Shown here one piece after another: positions 29,966 through 38,412 of a stretch of 64,000 nt of DNA. Below the pieces are notes generated by a model. The model did not search any database, had not been told where the DNA came from, and worked only from the letters and a program-made list of their open reading frames with translations. The DNA is taken from contig CALVDR010000001.1 in NCBI GenBank assembly GCA_944326365.1, positions 186,001-250,000 of the forward strand, in the 5' to 3' direction. A program made the position numbers and the translations under genes. Numbering within the stretch: the stretch's first letter is position 1; the number at the start of each line of letters is the position of its first letter. The DNA comes from an uncultured Bacteroidales bacterium. Its GTDB lineage: Bacteria > Bacteroidota > Bacteroidia > Bacteroidales > UBA932.

Positions 29966-31222
29966 TTATCTTTTCGATGTGACATCAGCCTCATATTTGA
30001 GGATATCCCGGATGTAGCTTTCGCCCACAGGGACATCGTTCTTCAAGCAGAACATATCCCAGACTGCTCCCCAAGGCATGTTCTTAAGTTCTTCCTGCAC
30101 GGCAAGACGCTCGAAATAACGGCCCTCCATTTCATATCCGGACAGTCTGTCACCAGGTTCGAGCAGAGCCAACAGGAAAGCTTTCTGAGTGGCGCGGCTT
30201 CCGATGACATAGGCTCCGATCCTGTTTATGGTGGCATCGAAATAGTCGAGGCCGATGTGAACTTTATCCAGAGCCTTGCATCTGACGATCTCACGGGCCA
30301 GGTCGGCAATATCATCGTTCAGAATGACCACATGGTCACTGTCCCACCTGACAGGACGGCTCACATGGAGATTGATCTCAGGAGTGAAAAGCAGAAGTGC
30401 CGACACCTTGTCCGCAATGCTTTCAGTCAGATGGAAATGCCCGGTATCGAGTGTGACCATCTTGCCGTTCTTCGCGCCGTAGCCGAGATAGAAGTCGTAT
30501 GAACCTACTGTATAGTTCTCAAGACCGATTCCGAAAAGCTTCGCTTCGATACCGTCTTTCATGTGATCGTATTTCACGGAGAATATCTCGTCCAGGGAAT
30601 CCTTCAGTATCTGACGGTATTTCAGCCTGCTTGCCGGCACTTCCTTGCTTCCGTCATGCACCCAAAGGTTCATGATGCACGGATCGTTCTGGTACTTGCC
30701 CATCTCCTCGCTGATCAGACGGCATCTCTTCGTGTGTTCTATCCAGAAATTCCTGATACCGTCATCGGGATTCGCAAGAGTCAGGTCTCCGCTCTTCGGG
30801 TGAGAAAAGGATGTGCTGTTGAAATCGAGTTTCATTCCATGCTCGGCACCCCACTCCATCCAGCTTCTGAAATGCTCCGGAGTGACTTCGTTCCTGTCCA
30901 CGGCCTTTCCCTGGAAATCGCCGTAAATTTCATGGAGACTCAGCCTGTGCTTTCCAGGTATCAGGGAAGCGGCCTTCAGGATATCGGCACGCAATTCGTC
31001 GATGTTGCGGGCTCTGCCGGGATAGTTTCCGGTAACCTGGATTCCTCCGGTCAATGCGCCTTCGCCCAGAGTTTCGAATCCGGTCACGTCATCTGCCTGC
31101 CAGCAATGGAGGGAAAGAGAGATTTTCCGGAGTGAGTCCAACGCCTTGTCCGTGTCGACGCCTATGGCCGAATAGCGTTCTTTGGCGGCCTCGTAGGCCT
31201 TTTCGATGTTGATGTCTTTCAT
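29966..31222 (-). CDS. rhaA: L-rhamnose isomerase
   Basis: RhaA converts L-rhamnose to L-rhamnulose using Mn. The 418-residue length is normal. The metal and substrate region around residues 130-160 (LDFNSTSFSHPKSGDLTLAN), the VTLDTGHFHLTESIAD segment near 258 with metal ligands, and HVSRPVRWDSDHVV near 290 are intact. It is the second gene of the operon, 43 bases after rhaB. Confidence 0.96.
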   Translation of the reverse strand: MKDINIEKAYEAAKERYSAIGVDTDKALDSLRKISLSLHCWQADDVTGFETLGEGALTGGIQVTGNYPGRARNIDELRADILKAASLIPGKHRLSLHEIYGDFQGKAVDRNEVTPEHFRSWMEWGAEHGMKLDFNSTSFSHPKSGDLTLANPDDGIRNFWIEHTKRCRLISEEMGKYQNDPCIMNLWVHDGSKEVPASRLKYRQILKDSLDEIFSVKYDHMKDGIEAKLFGIGLENYTVGSYDFYLGYGAKNGKMVTLDTGHFHLTESIADKVSALLLFTPEINLHVSRPVRWDSDHVVILNDDIADLAREIVRCKALDKVHIGLDYFDATINRIGAYVIGSRATQKAFLLALLEPGDRLSGYEMEGRYFERLAVQEELKNMPWGAVWDMFCLKNDVPVGESYIRDILKYEADVTSKR

Positions 31223-31265
31223 ATTTTTGAAGTTTGGGATTGTCCGGTTCCGGACAATAAATATT

Positions 31266-32675
31266 TCAGAGTTCTGCGACTATCCGGCGGTATTCCCATC
31301 TGTCGGCGACCAGTCCTGCTGCCCGGGCCTGCACCATACAGTTTCCGATGGCTGTCGCCTCGGCAGGTCCTGCCACCACTTTCACTCCGGTCACTTCTTC
31401 TGTCATCCGGTTCAGAAGTTCATTCCGCACACCGCCGCCCACGATGTAGAGCCTGTCTATATCGAACGGAGCCAGGTTTCTAAGCGAATCCAGCACTTCC
31501 TTGTACCTGAACGCCAGACTCCTGAATATGCATGCGACCATCTCGGAGTCGTCTGCCGGAGCTTTTCCCGCCTTTTCCACACACATTTCCGAAATCATGG
31601 ATGTCATGCTCGAAGGATTTGCCAGACGAGGGTCGTCCGGGTTCACTGTCACAGTGAAAGATGCGCCTTTACGGGCCATTTCCACGATTTCAGGGTACGG
31701 GTAGTCTTTCCCTTGTCTCTTCCACTCCTTTCTGGACTGCTCCAGAAGCCACATTCCGGTAATATTTTTCAGAAAACGCACAGAGCCCTCCACACCGCCT
31801 TCATTCGTGAAGTTCATGTCAAAGGCCTCCCGGCAGATGACAGGCTTTTCGGTCTCTATACCCATCAGGCTCCACGTCCCGCTGCTCAGATAGGCGAAAT
31901 TCTTCGTCATGGCAGGTACGGCTGCCACTGCTGAGGCTGTATCATGGCCTGCGACCGCCACCACCCTGGTCTTTCCGAGTCCGGTATAGTCCGCAAGAAA
32001 ATCTGTAAGTTCTCCGACCACCGTCCCTGGCATCACCATTTTAGGGAACATGTCCCGCGACACTCCGGCGGCAGCCAGAAGGACGTCATCGAAGTCACGC
32101 GTCACGGGATTCAACAGCTGCGAGGTGGAAGCCACGGTATATTCGCAGACCATCTCTCCTGTCAGCATATATCCCAGCAAGTCAGGAATGAAAAGCAGTT
32201 TCGAAGCATGTTTCATCGGAGAAAACCCGGAACCTGTCTGACGGAACATCTGGAAGATACTGTTGAACGGCAGTATCTGGATGCCGGTCCTCGCGTAAAG
32301 ATCTTCTTTAGGAATAACGGCATACAAGTCCTCCGGAGCCCCGTCCGTATATGAATCCCTGTATGCCCTCGGGAGGCCGAGAATGGCCCCGTCTTCTCCT
32401 ACAAAGCCGAAATCGACACCCCAGGTGTCAATGCCTATGGATTCGGGACGCCAGCCCGCCGCGGCACATTTGCGGAGACCTTCCACCACTGAAGCATAAA
32501 GCGCGAATATGTCCCAATAATATCCGCCGCCGACATTAAGGATGGCATTCGGGAACCTGTGGATTTCTTCGAACCTGAATTTCCCTTCTGCATCGCGGAA
32601 ACAGATGACTTCCCTTCCGCTGGTAGCACCTATGTCTACCGCCAGGAAGCAACCCTTCGATAATTGACTGTTCAT
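31266..32675 (-). CDS. rhaB: L-rhamnulokinase
   Basis: RhaB phosphorylates L-rhamnulose. The 469-residue FGGY-type kinase begins with FLAVDIGATSGREVI (10-24, phosphate loop), has GIDTWGVDFGFVG near residue 80 (substrate), AGHDTASAVAAVP near 245 and the adenine-site YIVGGGVRNELLNRM near 410. It is the first gene of the operon, from a -7 box at 32713-32720 that overlaps the divergent promoter of the AraC gene. Confidence 0.96.
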   Translation of the reverse strand: MNSQLSKGCFLAVDIGATSGREVICFRDAEGKFRFEEIHRFPNAILNVGGGYYWDIFALYASVVEGLRKCAAAGWRPESIGIDTWGVDFGFVGEDGAILGLPRAYRDSYTDGAPEDLYAVIPKEDLYARTGIQILPFNSIFQMFRQTGSGFSPMKHASKLLFIPDLLGYMLTGEMVCEYTVASTSQLLNPVTRDFDDVLLAAAGVSRDMFPKMVMPGTVVGELTDFLADYTGLGKTRVVAVAGHDTASAVAAVPAMTKNFAYLSSGTWSLMGIETEKPVICREAFDMNFTNEGGVEGSVRFLKNITGMWLLEQSRKEWKRQGKDYPYPEIVEMARKGASFTVTVNPDDPRLANPSSMTSMISEMCVEKAGKAPADDSEMVACIFRSLAFRYKEVLDSLRNLAPFDIDRLYIVGGGVRNELLNRMTEEVTGVKVVAGPAEATAIGNCMVQARAAGLVADRWEYRRIVAEL

Positions 32676-32691
32676 ATCAGAAAATTAGTGT

Positions 32692-32720
32692 TATATTTGT
32701 GATAGACATTGGCAAAGTTA
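32692..32720. promoter_or_regulatory. Overlapping divergent promoters of rhaB and the AraC gene
   Basis: TATATTTG on the plus strand (32692-32699) and TAACTTTG on the minus strand (32713-32720), both exact TAnnTTTG boxes. The predicted start sites lie only about 10 bases apart, so one bound regulator could control both directions. Confidence 0.6.
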
Positions 32721-32806
32721 GACAGAATCACAAGCCGCGACCTTCGTTTTCTGACATTACGGCTGTGATTTTTGTCCGATACCGTCCGAATTTAACCACA
32801 GGCACT

Positions 32807-33676
32807 ATGGACCCTATAAAATATATAGCGCAGAACCGGAGGGACAGGGACTGGGGACTTACCGTATGCTCGGTAGGGCACCAGAGGATCAGCCCGGGGG
32901 AAGACTACCCTCCACGGAAGCACAATCAGGAATACATGTTCGACCCTGAACAAGGCAGAATCCTTCCGGAATATCAGCTGCTCTATATAGTAGAGGGAAA
33001 AGGAATATTCAGAACCGGATCTGCCGGGGACATGAAGGTGGCGGCAGGAGACATGTTCATCATATTTCCCGGAGAATGGCACTCCTACATGCCGGACCCG
33101 GATACCGGCTGGAATGAATACTGGATCGGCTTCCAGGGTGTCAACATAGACCACAGGGTCGAAACCGGGTTCTTTTCCCCGGCATCGCCCCTGTTCCATA
33201 TAGGCTACAACGAATTCGCGGTCAATCTCTACAATGAGGCTATCCGTACTGCCACCCGGCAGGAACCGTATTTCCAGCAATTGCTTGCCGGAATCGTAAA
33301 CCACCTGCTCGGGCTGATGTTCATGACCGGCACCATAAACCGGCGGAGCCGGGACGGAGACACTGCCAGGCTCATTGACATGGCGAAGAACATCATGGGC
33401 GATTCCCTTGAAGAAGACATATCCATGCCTGGAATAGCGGAAAGGCTCAGCATCGGCTACACGAAATTCCGGAGGCTCTTCAAACAGTACACCGGGCAGT
33501 CGCCTGCCCAATATTTCATCAACATGAAAATTCACAGAGCCAAGGAAATGCTCAGAGGTTCCTCCGCCTCAGTGAAAGAGATCGCGTTTACCCTGCATTT
33601 CGAAAGTGCCGAATACTTCGCCACTACGTTCAAGACACGGACAGGAATGACACCCACGCAATTCAGAAGCACCTGA
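32807..33676 (+). CDS. AraC family transcriptional regulator (probable rhamnose regulator)
   Basis: A 289-residue protein. The N-terminal half is a cupin-like sugar-binding domain (the EYQLLYIVEGKGIF and AGDMFIIFPGEWHSYMP strands), and the C-terminal 100 residues hold the two helix-turn-helix units (SMPGIAERLSIGYTKFRRLF, VKEIAFTLHFESAEYFATTF). I chose the ATG at 32807; the frame is open to 32699 but the promoter lies there. It is divergent from rhaB, so it is probably the L-rhamnose-responsive activator of the rha operon. Its last codons are the left copy of the 29-base direct repeat that borders the toxin-like cassette. Confidence 0.88.
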   Translation: MDPIKYIAQNRRDRDWGLTVCSVGHQRISPGEDYPPRKHNQEYMFDPEQGRILPEYQLLYIVEGKGIFRTGSAGDMKVAAGDMFIIFPGEWHSYMPDPDTGWNEYWIGFQGVNIDHRVETGFFSPASPLFHIGYNEFAVNLYNEAIRTATRQEPYFQQLLAGIVNHLLGLMFMTGTINRRSRDGDTARLIDMAKNIMGDSLEEDISMPGIAERLSIGYTKFRRLFKQYTGQSPAQYFINMKIHRAKEMLRGSSASVKEIAFTLHFESAEYFATTFKTRTGMTPTQFRST

Positions 33677-33679
33677 GCC
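33651..33679 (+). repeat. 29-bp direct repeat, left copy (3' end of araC gene)
   Basis: An exact 29-base match to 34762-34790, beginning CACCCACGCAATTC and ending CACCTGAGCC. It includes the TGA stop of the AraC gene. The bases outside the match differ at both ends. Confidence 0.9.
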
Positions 33680-33808
33680 CTACCAACCAAATCGCTCAGA
33701 AGCGGAGGGATAGAGGATTGGTGGTGGCTCAAAAGTCACGAAGTGACCGCGACCGGAAGGAGCGGAATCAAGCATAACGCAGAAATCACCCTTTTCAGTC
33801 AGCCTCCA
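33680..33808. other. Non-coding left arm of the cassette
   Basis: No gene seen. It has a small stem-loop GTCAC-GAA-GTGAC (around 33735-33748) and an imperfect ACCAACCAA/ATTGGTGGT pair. It lies inside the direct repeats and may be an end of the mobile unit, or the transcription end of the toxin gene. Confidence 0.4.
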
Positions 33809-34426
33809 TTACAGTAATGATGAGTTTCTGACAACTGTTCCTATACAATCTTTTACGCTCTCCCAAGTAATATCACTCAGGACATCCGGCATCGGATCAG
33901 TCTCGGCATCGTCAAAATATGTCAAGCTTTTCATTACTATGAACAGCGAGCCGTCTGAATATTTGCGATTGTACATATCAAGAATATCATCCAAAGTGAA
34001 TGACTGTAGAAGTGTATAAAGGTCAATAAAATCCTTTTTCGTTCCTCTGTTCACGATCGCAGAAACTTTCATGGCTGCGATATCATTTAAAGAAGCCAGA
34101 CGAACTCCATCAGCTTCTATCGGCATATCTATCCATGGATATGGATAATTGACTATATCGACTTTGATATCATTGATCCAGAATATATTTATATTCTTGG
34201 ATACAGAGGCGACTTCCACATGTCCGACATCTCTGAGAATACTCCTCAATTCTTCAGAGTCTGCACTGATTTTTCCAAAAAAATCAAGATCCACCGATGT
34301 CCTATGTCCAAGTTGAAGCGCCAACGCAGTACCTCCGACAAGCCTGGCATCTTTAAGGACAGGCAAGTCGGACAATTTCTCCAGCAATAAACGCGCTTCC
34401 GGGACTATTGTTTCATAGTGCAGCAT
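33809..34426 (-). CDS. Nucleotidyltransferase of the AbiEii/AbiGii toxin type
   Basis: A 205-residue protein with the minimal nucleotidyltransferase motif: Gly31-Gly32 (LVGGTALALQLG) followed by the metal-binding Asp46 and Asp48 (RTSVDLDFF). The later AbiEii motif is also present (AMKVSAIVNRGTKKDFIDLYTL, about 118-140). Toxins of this group (AbiEii, MenT) transfer nucleotides to RNA targets; whether this one is toxic is not known. It overlaps the upstream partner gene by 22 bases. Base composition is visibly more AT-rich than neighbours. It lies between two 29-base direct repeats. Confidence 0.85.
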   Translation of the reverse strand: MLHYETIVPEARLLLEKLSDLPVLKDARLVGGTALALQLGHRTSVDLDFFGKISADSEELRSILRDVGHVEVASVSKNINIFWINDIKVDIVNYPYPWIDMPIEADGVRLASLNDIAAMKVSAIVNRGTKKDFIDLYTLLQSFTLDDILDMYNRKYSDGSLFIVMKSLTYFDDAETDPMPDVLSDITWESVKDCIGTVVRNSSLL

Positions 34427-34689
34427 CGGAACTGGCTCTTGGGAATACCGGAAACGGTTGATATGAATGACAAGGCACGTTCTTCAAGAGTCCGCAAATG
34501 ACAAGCAATATCGGCAATGCGACTCAAGCCGTAATATGACAACAATAGCTTCCAGTCTGAGAGTCTTCCATATTCCAATACGCGCTGTACAACATATGGA
34601 GCATTTTTCTCCATATCTACAGACCCCGTCCTAATATCCCAGAACAAATGCTCTGAAAACTTGTTTTCGATATCAGTCTTATCCATCAT
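34405..34689 (-). CDS. Small DUF6922-like partner (possible antitoxin)
   Basis: A 94-residue protein with the pattern LFWDIRTGSVDMEKNAPYVVQRVLEYG, WKLLLSYYG, and a short C-terminal helix, resembling DUF6922 proteins that commonly precede AbiEii-like genes in Bacteroidota. By position it is the first gene of a two-gene operon and overlaps the nucleotidyltransferase by 22 bases, as in many toxin-antitoxin pairs. It is not AbiEi by sequence. A -7 box (TATGTTTG, 34705-34712) lies 16 bases upstream, so the cassette brings its own promoter. Antitoxin function is an inference. Confidence 0.7.
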   Translation of the reverse strand: MMDKTDIENKFSEHLFWDIRTGSVDMEKNAPYVVQRVLEYGRLSDWKLLLSYYGLSRIADIACHLRTLEERALSFISTVSGIPKSQFRCCTMKQ

Positions 34690-34704
34690 CTTTGTTTTCC
34701 TCTA

Positions 34705-34712
34705 CAAACATA
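34705..34712 (-). promoter_or_regulatory. Predicted -7 box of the toxin-like cassette
   Basis: TATGTTTG on the minus strand fits TAnnTTTG and would give a leader of only about 9 bases. Confidence 0.45.
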
Positions 34713-34761
34713 GGAAAATTTTTCGGTAACTTCATGCCCGGAAGCACAAATGCATTAGGCT

Positions 34762-34790
34762 CACCCACGCAATTCAGAAGCACCTGAGCC
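34762..34790 (+). repeat. 29-bp direct repeat, right copy
   Basis: An exact copy of 33651-33679. It includes an orphan copy of the last codons and stop of the AraC gene. The 1,082 bases between the copies contain the nucleotidyltransferase/partner pair. Downstream lies a GCAGGT/ACCTGC hairpin (about 34808-34834) that may be the original araC terminator. Confidence 0.9.
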
Positions 34791-34987
34791 TGAAGCATAC
34801 GAAAAAGCAGGTCCCCTCCCCAAGGAACCTGCCCATATATAAAACGAACTTAACAAATAGACACGAAAAAAATTCTTATGTCTGGTACAAAGGTAACAAT
34901 TCAAAAGGAATTTCCAAATATCCGCTCGGAAATTTTTCAGACATTTTAAAGAATGATTAAAAATTATAAGGAATTTCCAGAATACGA

Positions 34988-37309
34988 TTAAATATTTACA
35001 GTCACCCCTATTGTCAGGCGGAGCGGTTTCGACATCTGGAAAAAGGACTTGCCTACGGACTTGAAGTAAAAGACACCGTAGCTGGCATCAGTCAGGTTTT
35101 CACCCCGGAGAAAAACATCGAACCACTTGAAATGGCCGCGCACGTCAGCCCCAAGAACGGCATAGAACGGCTGGGAAAGCGTATTGGCTTCATCCCACCA
35201 TATTTTCCCGAGAGCAGACACCTCGGCTCCTGCCGTTATGCTCCTGAAAAAGTCATTCCTGATATCCCAGCGATACTGCACCCTGGCATTGAGCGTATGC
35301 GCCGGAGAATAAGGGATCCTGTTTCCGGTATAGTCGGACAAGCCGTCATTGTAGTCAGTGAAACGGGCGTCACAGAAACCATAGGCCGCCGACAGGGAAA
35401 AATTGCGGAAGCCGTACCAGAACTCGGCTTCCGCACCGATACTTCTGGAATTGCCGGCATTGGCCATCATGCGGCCGGTACTATTGCCCGAAGGGAAGAC
35501 TGTTATCTGTTGGTCTATACACATTATACTATATATGGAGGCGGTTCCCGAAAACCGGTGCGGACCTTTGCCGAGGGCGAAACGGGCGCCGATCTCGGCA
35601 TTGAGACTCTTTTCCGGCTTGTATGCCGTATCGTCTGCGCTGACATTGCTCCCGGAAGAACCTCCCGGCATCCCTCCCTGGACTCCGCCTTGCATACCAG
35701 ACATCATGGCCTCCATCATGTCGGACATCAGCATGTTCTGCAGGATGTCAGAGAATATCTGCGTATTGAACCCTCCGGACTTGTATCCTTCGGAAAACGT
35801 GGCGAAAAGCTTCACCGGCCCGAAATCGTACAGTGCGGATATCTTGGGCATGATCTCCAGATAGTCAAGCTCCTTCCGCCCCTGATACAAGCTTTCGCAC
35901 GGGATGAATCCAGTATCCATGAACGGCAATTTCAGTCTGCAATTCACAAGTGCACCGCTGTCGTAGTCCATACCCGTCCATTCGTAATCCAGCCGGAGTC
36001 CGGCCGTAAGAGTCCAGCGTCCGAGCGTGAAATAAGATTCATGATACAGGGCCGCCCCTGCCGCGGCGATGCCGAAATCACTCGTGATATCAAATTCATC
36101 CTCCTGCAGCGAAAGTCCGGAACCGGGTCCGAAGACCGACTGTATCCCGCTGTTGGCATTGGCCAATATCAGATCCTGTATGCCGTCCTGCTTGAAGCGC
36201 ACCGGGGCGGACATGTCGTTGTATTTGGCGAAGCCGAAGAAACCGGTCTGCCAGTTCCACCACGGCCTGCGCCAGGATGCCTCGGGTTTCAGTATCAGTT
36301 CCTGTGTCAAAGCCCCTTCCATCTGGGTCTGGCGAAGAGTGAACATAGACCGTGTCGTGAAATCCTGGTCCATCTCCATGTCGTCAGCCAGGAACTGGAG
36401 ACTGGTGACGGAACTCAAAGTCCAGTTTTTCCGCATATATTTGAATTTGAGGCCTTCCGTTGCCATAAGCCGGCGATAGTGGCAAGGATCGTTGTACGCC
36501 ACTGCAGCGAGGACTTCCGTCTGCGGATCGTATTCCCTGTACGGATATCCGCCCTGCGATGTGAGGGAAACTGAAAGGATATTCTCGAACACCAGATCAC
36601 GGCGGAGCTGCTTCCAGGCCCTCAGCCTGAAATTCAATGCATCCGACTTGTCGACATAATCATTGTCGTATGTATTCAGATAGAAACCGTCAGTATGTCT
36701 GTAGGCCAGTGACACACCGACAGCCTTCCCGTACACTGCCAGCCTGGCCAGAACGGAATTCGCATTCCCGTATTCGAGAGACAGCCTGGTGCCGTGAAAA
36801 TCTTCAGGAGACAAAGTGTTGAGCGTCAGGACCCCGCACATGGAATTCCTGCCATACAGAGTAGCCTGTGGGCCACGCAGCAGGGCCGCGTCCGCGATAT
36901 CGAACATTTCGGTATCATAGGCATTCTTGTTCATCACCGGGATATCATCCACATACATGCCTATGACAGGGTTGTCGATACGTGACCCGAAACCGCGGAG
37001 ATAGATGGAAGACGTCATCGAAGATCCGTAGTCCGGAATGAGCAGGTTCGGGACCACGGATGAAAGCTTTCCGATATCGTCTATGCCACGGCTTTCCATC
37101 TGAGCCAGACTCACTTCCGTCACAGGCGACGCTATCCTCTCCAAAGGGAGGACCTGCTTGTATCCGGAAACCAGGACCGCCTCGGACAATGTGTCCGCGA
37201 TGACCGCTTCATCCCCCGTCCCGTAATTTCCGGTATCTGCAGATGCCGGATTCCCGGCAATGGGTCCGGATGCTGCCAGCAGCAATGTACTTAATAGAGC
37301 AAGAATCAT
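34988..37309 (-). CDS. TonB-dependent outer-membrane receptor with a Met/Gly-rich insert
   Basis: A receptor of 773 residues if translation starts at 37309. That start places the signal peptide (MILALLSTLLLAASG) 24 bases downstream of a -7 box at 37333-37340; the longer frame to 37345 would start upstream of it. The plug domain is clear (SSVVPNLLIPDYGSS, IYLRGFGSRIDNPVIGMYVDDIPV, GPQATLYGRNSMCGVLTLNT), followed by a beta barrel ending in a typical aromatic strand (PLRLTIGVTVNI). About residues 520-550 form an unusual stretch with eight Met and many Gly, predicted in an external loop. It has no SusD partner; the ligand is unknown, possibly a metal chelate. Confidence 0.88.
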   Translation of the reverse strand: MILALLSTLLLAASGPIAGNPASADTGNYGTGDEAVIADTLSEAVLVSGYKQVLPLERIASPVTEVSLAQMESRGIDDIGKLSSVVPNLLIPDYGSSMTSSIYLRGFGSRIDNPVIGMYVDDIPVMNKNAYDTEMFDIADAALLRGPQATLYGRNSMCGVLTLNTLSPEDFHGTRLSLEYGNANSVLARLAVYGKAVGVSLAYRHTDGFYLNTYDNDYVDKSDALNFRLRAWKQLRRDLVFENILSVSLTSQGGYPYREYDPQTEVLAAVAYNDPCHYRRLMATEGLKFKYMRKNWTLSSVTSLQFLADDMEMDQDFTTRSMFTLRQTQMEGALTQELILKPEASWRRPWWNWQTGFFGFAKYNDMSAPVRFKQDGIQDLILANANSGIQSVFGPGSGLSLQEDEFDITSDFGIAAAGAALYHESYFTLGRWTLTAGLRLDYEWTGMDYDSGALVNCRLKLPFMDTGFIPCESLYQGRKELDYLEIMPKISALYDFGPVKLFATFSEGYKSGGFNTQIFSDILQNMLMSDMMEAMMSGMQGGVQGGMPGGSSGSNVSADDTAYKPEKSLNAEIGARFALGKGPHRFSGTASIYSIMCIDQQITVFPSGNSTGRMMANAGNSRSIGAEAEFWYGFRNFSLSAAYGFCDARFTDYNDGLSDYTGNRIPYSPAHTLNARVQYRWDIRNDFFRSITAGAEVSALGKIWWDEANTLSQPFYAVLGADVRGHFKWFDVFLRGENLTDASYGVFYFKSVGKSFFQMSKPLRLTIGVTVNI

Positions 37310-37332
37310 ATATCGTCTTCTTTGAAAGGGTG

Positions 37333-37340
37333 CAAAGATA
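37333..37340 (-). promoter_or_regulatory. Predicted -7 box of the TonB receptor gene
   Basis: TATCTTTG on the minus strand. Supports the start at 37309 rather than 37345. Confidence 0.5.
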
Positions 37341-37392
37341 GACAATTATCATTAAACCTCAAAAATTGATATCCCGTTATGAAAATTTATTA

Positions 37393-37400
37393 TATCTTTG
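37393..37400 (+). promoter_or_regulatory. Predicted -7 box of the superoxide dismutase gene
   Basis: TATCTTTG on the plus strand, 53 bases upstream of the ATG. Confidence 0.5.
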
Positions 37401-37452
37401 TTTTCCGTGAAGTGGATTTCTCCTGTCGGAAAATCCGTAAAATTTTTTCATT

Positions 37453-38025
37453 ATGATTCACACATTGCCAGAATTACCTTACAGCCAGGATGCCCTCGCC
37501 CCGGCGATAAGTCAGGAAACTGTCGAATACCATTACGGCAAGCATTTCCAGACCTATATTGACAATCTGAACAGACTGATAGAGGGTTCTCCTTACGAGG
37601 ATATGGAAATCGAGGAAATAGTGACCAAGGCAGGAGGTGCGATTTTCAACAATGCGGCCCAGGCATGGAACCACAATTTCTACTTCCAGACCCTGACCCC
37701 TACCCCTGCGGCCATTCCGGAACTGCTTGAAGAGAAACTGGCGAAAACCTTCGGCTCCGTGGCAGATTTCAAGGCAGAATTCATCAAGGCCGCAGCCACC
37801 GTTTTCGGGTCCGGATGGGCATGGCTGTGCGAAGACAAGGAAGAAGCCCTGTCCATAGTACAGACACAGAATGCAGACAACCCCATGACACAGGGACTCA
37901 AGCCGCTTCTGACCGTAGACGTGTGGGAGCATGCATACTACATCGACTACAGGAACCGCAGGGCTGCATATCTTGAAGCCGTATGGAACCTGATAGACTG
38001 GAACAAGGTGGCAGGCAGGCTTTAA
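37453..38025 (+). CDS. sodB: Superoxide dismutase (Fe/Mn type)
   Basis: A 190-residue Fe/Mn superoxide dismutase of the cytoplasm. Metal ligands are His in EYHYGKHFQTYIDNLN (about residue 27), His in AQAWNHNFYF (about 74), and Asp/His in VDVWEHAYYIDYRNRRA (about 157 and 161). FGSGWAWL is also conserved. Iron or cambialistic use is likely for an anaerobe, but sequence alone does not settle the metal. Rubredoxin follows 66 bases later, consistent with an oxidative-stress unit. Confidence 0.96.
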   Translation: MIHTLPELPYSQDALAPAISQETVEYHYGKHFQTYIDNLNRLIEGSPYEDMEIEEIVTKAGGAIFNNAAQAWNHNFYFQTLTPTPAAIPELLEEKLAKTFGSVADFKAEFIKAAATVFGSGWAWLCEDKEEALSIVQTQNADNPMTQGLKPLLTVDVWEHAYYIDYRNRRAAYLEAVWNLIDWNKVAGRL

Positions 38026-38091
38026 CGATGCCAGCCCGACTCAATGTTCAAACGATATTATCGAATATCAATCATTTAAATTTAATCCGAC

Positions 38092-38253
38092 ATGAAAAAG
38101 TACATTTGCATCGTCTGCGGATACGAATACGATCCTGCAGTAGGCGATCCTGACAGCGGCATCGAGCCGGGAACAGCATTTGAAGACCTCCCTGCAGACT
38201 GGGTATGTCCTCTCTGCGGAGTAGGCAAGGAAGACTTCAAGGTAGTGGAGTAA
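38092..38253 (+). CDS. Rubredoxin
   Basis: A 53-residue single-domain rubredoxin: Cys6, Cys9, Cys39 and Cys42 ([10 protein letters not shown] and [11 protein letters not shown]) bind one iron. It carries electrons to partners such as rubrerythrin or reductases that detoxify peroxide in anaerobes. It is in line with sodB and ends 14 bases before a 58-base perfect palindrome. Confidence 0.95.
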   Translation: MKKYICIVCGYEYDPAVGDPDSGIEPGTAFEDLPADWVCPLCGVGKEDFKVVE

Positions 38254-38266
38254 TCCGCGTCCATCA

Positions 38267-38324
38267 ATTAAACGGAAGACGGGGTCTGACTCAAATTTGA
38301 GTCAGACCCCGTCTTCCGTTTAAT
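38267..38324. terminator. 58-bp perfect palindrome between rubredoxin and GH2 genes (probable bidirectional terminator)
   Basis: The left arm 38267-38295 and right arm 38296-38324 are perfect reverse complements with no spacer. The ends are A/T rich and the centre is TCAAATTTGA. It lies between two convergent genes. It is unusually long and exact for a terminator. Confidence 0.8.
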
Positions 38325-38412
38325 ACAGAGTCTCGCTCCCGCCACGAAAAGACTTCCGCGAGCACCTGCCGGCAGAAAAACTCCGGACTAACAACGTTTA
38401 CGGGAGAAAAGG

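Noticed and set aside
33680..34761. An IS element around the nucleotidyltransferase cassette
   Set aside because: No transposase and no clear terminal inverted repeats are visible, and a 29-base repeat is long for an IS target duplication.
35132..36574. A 480-residue open frame on the plus strand opposite the TonB receptor
   Set aside because: It is rich in Arg, His and Pro without domain structure, and the receptor frame is clearly coding.
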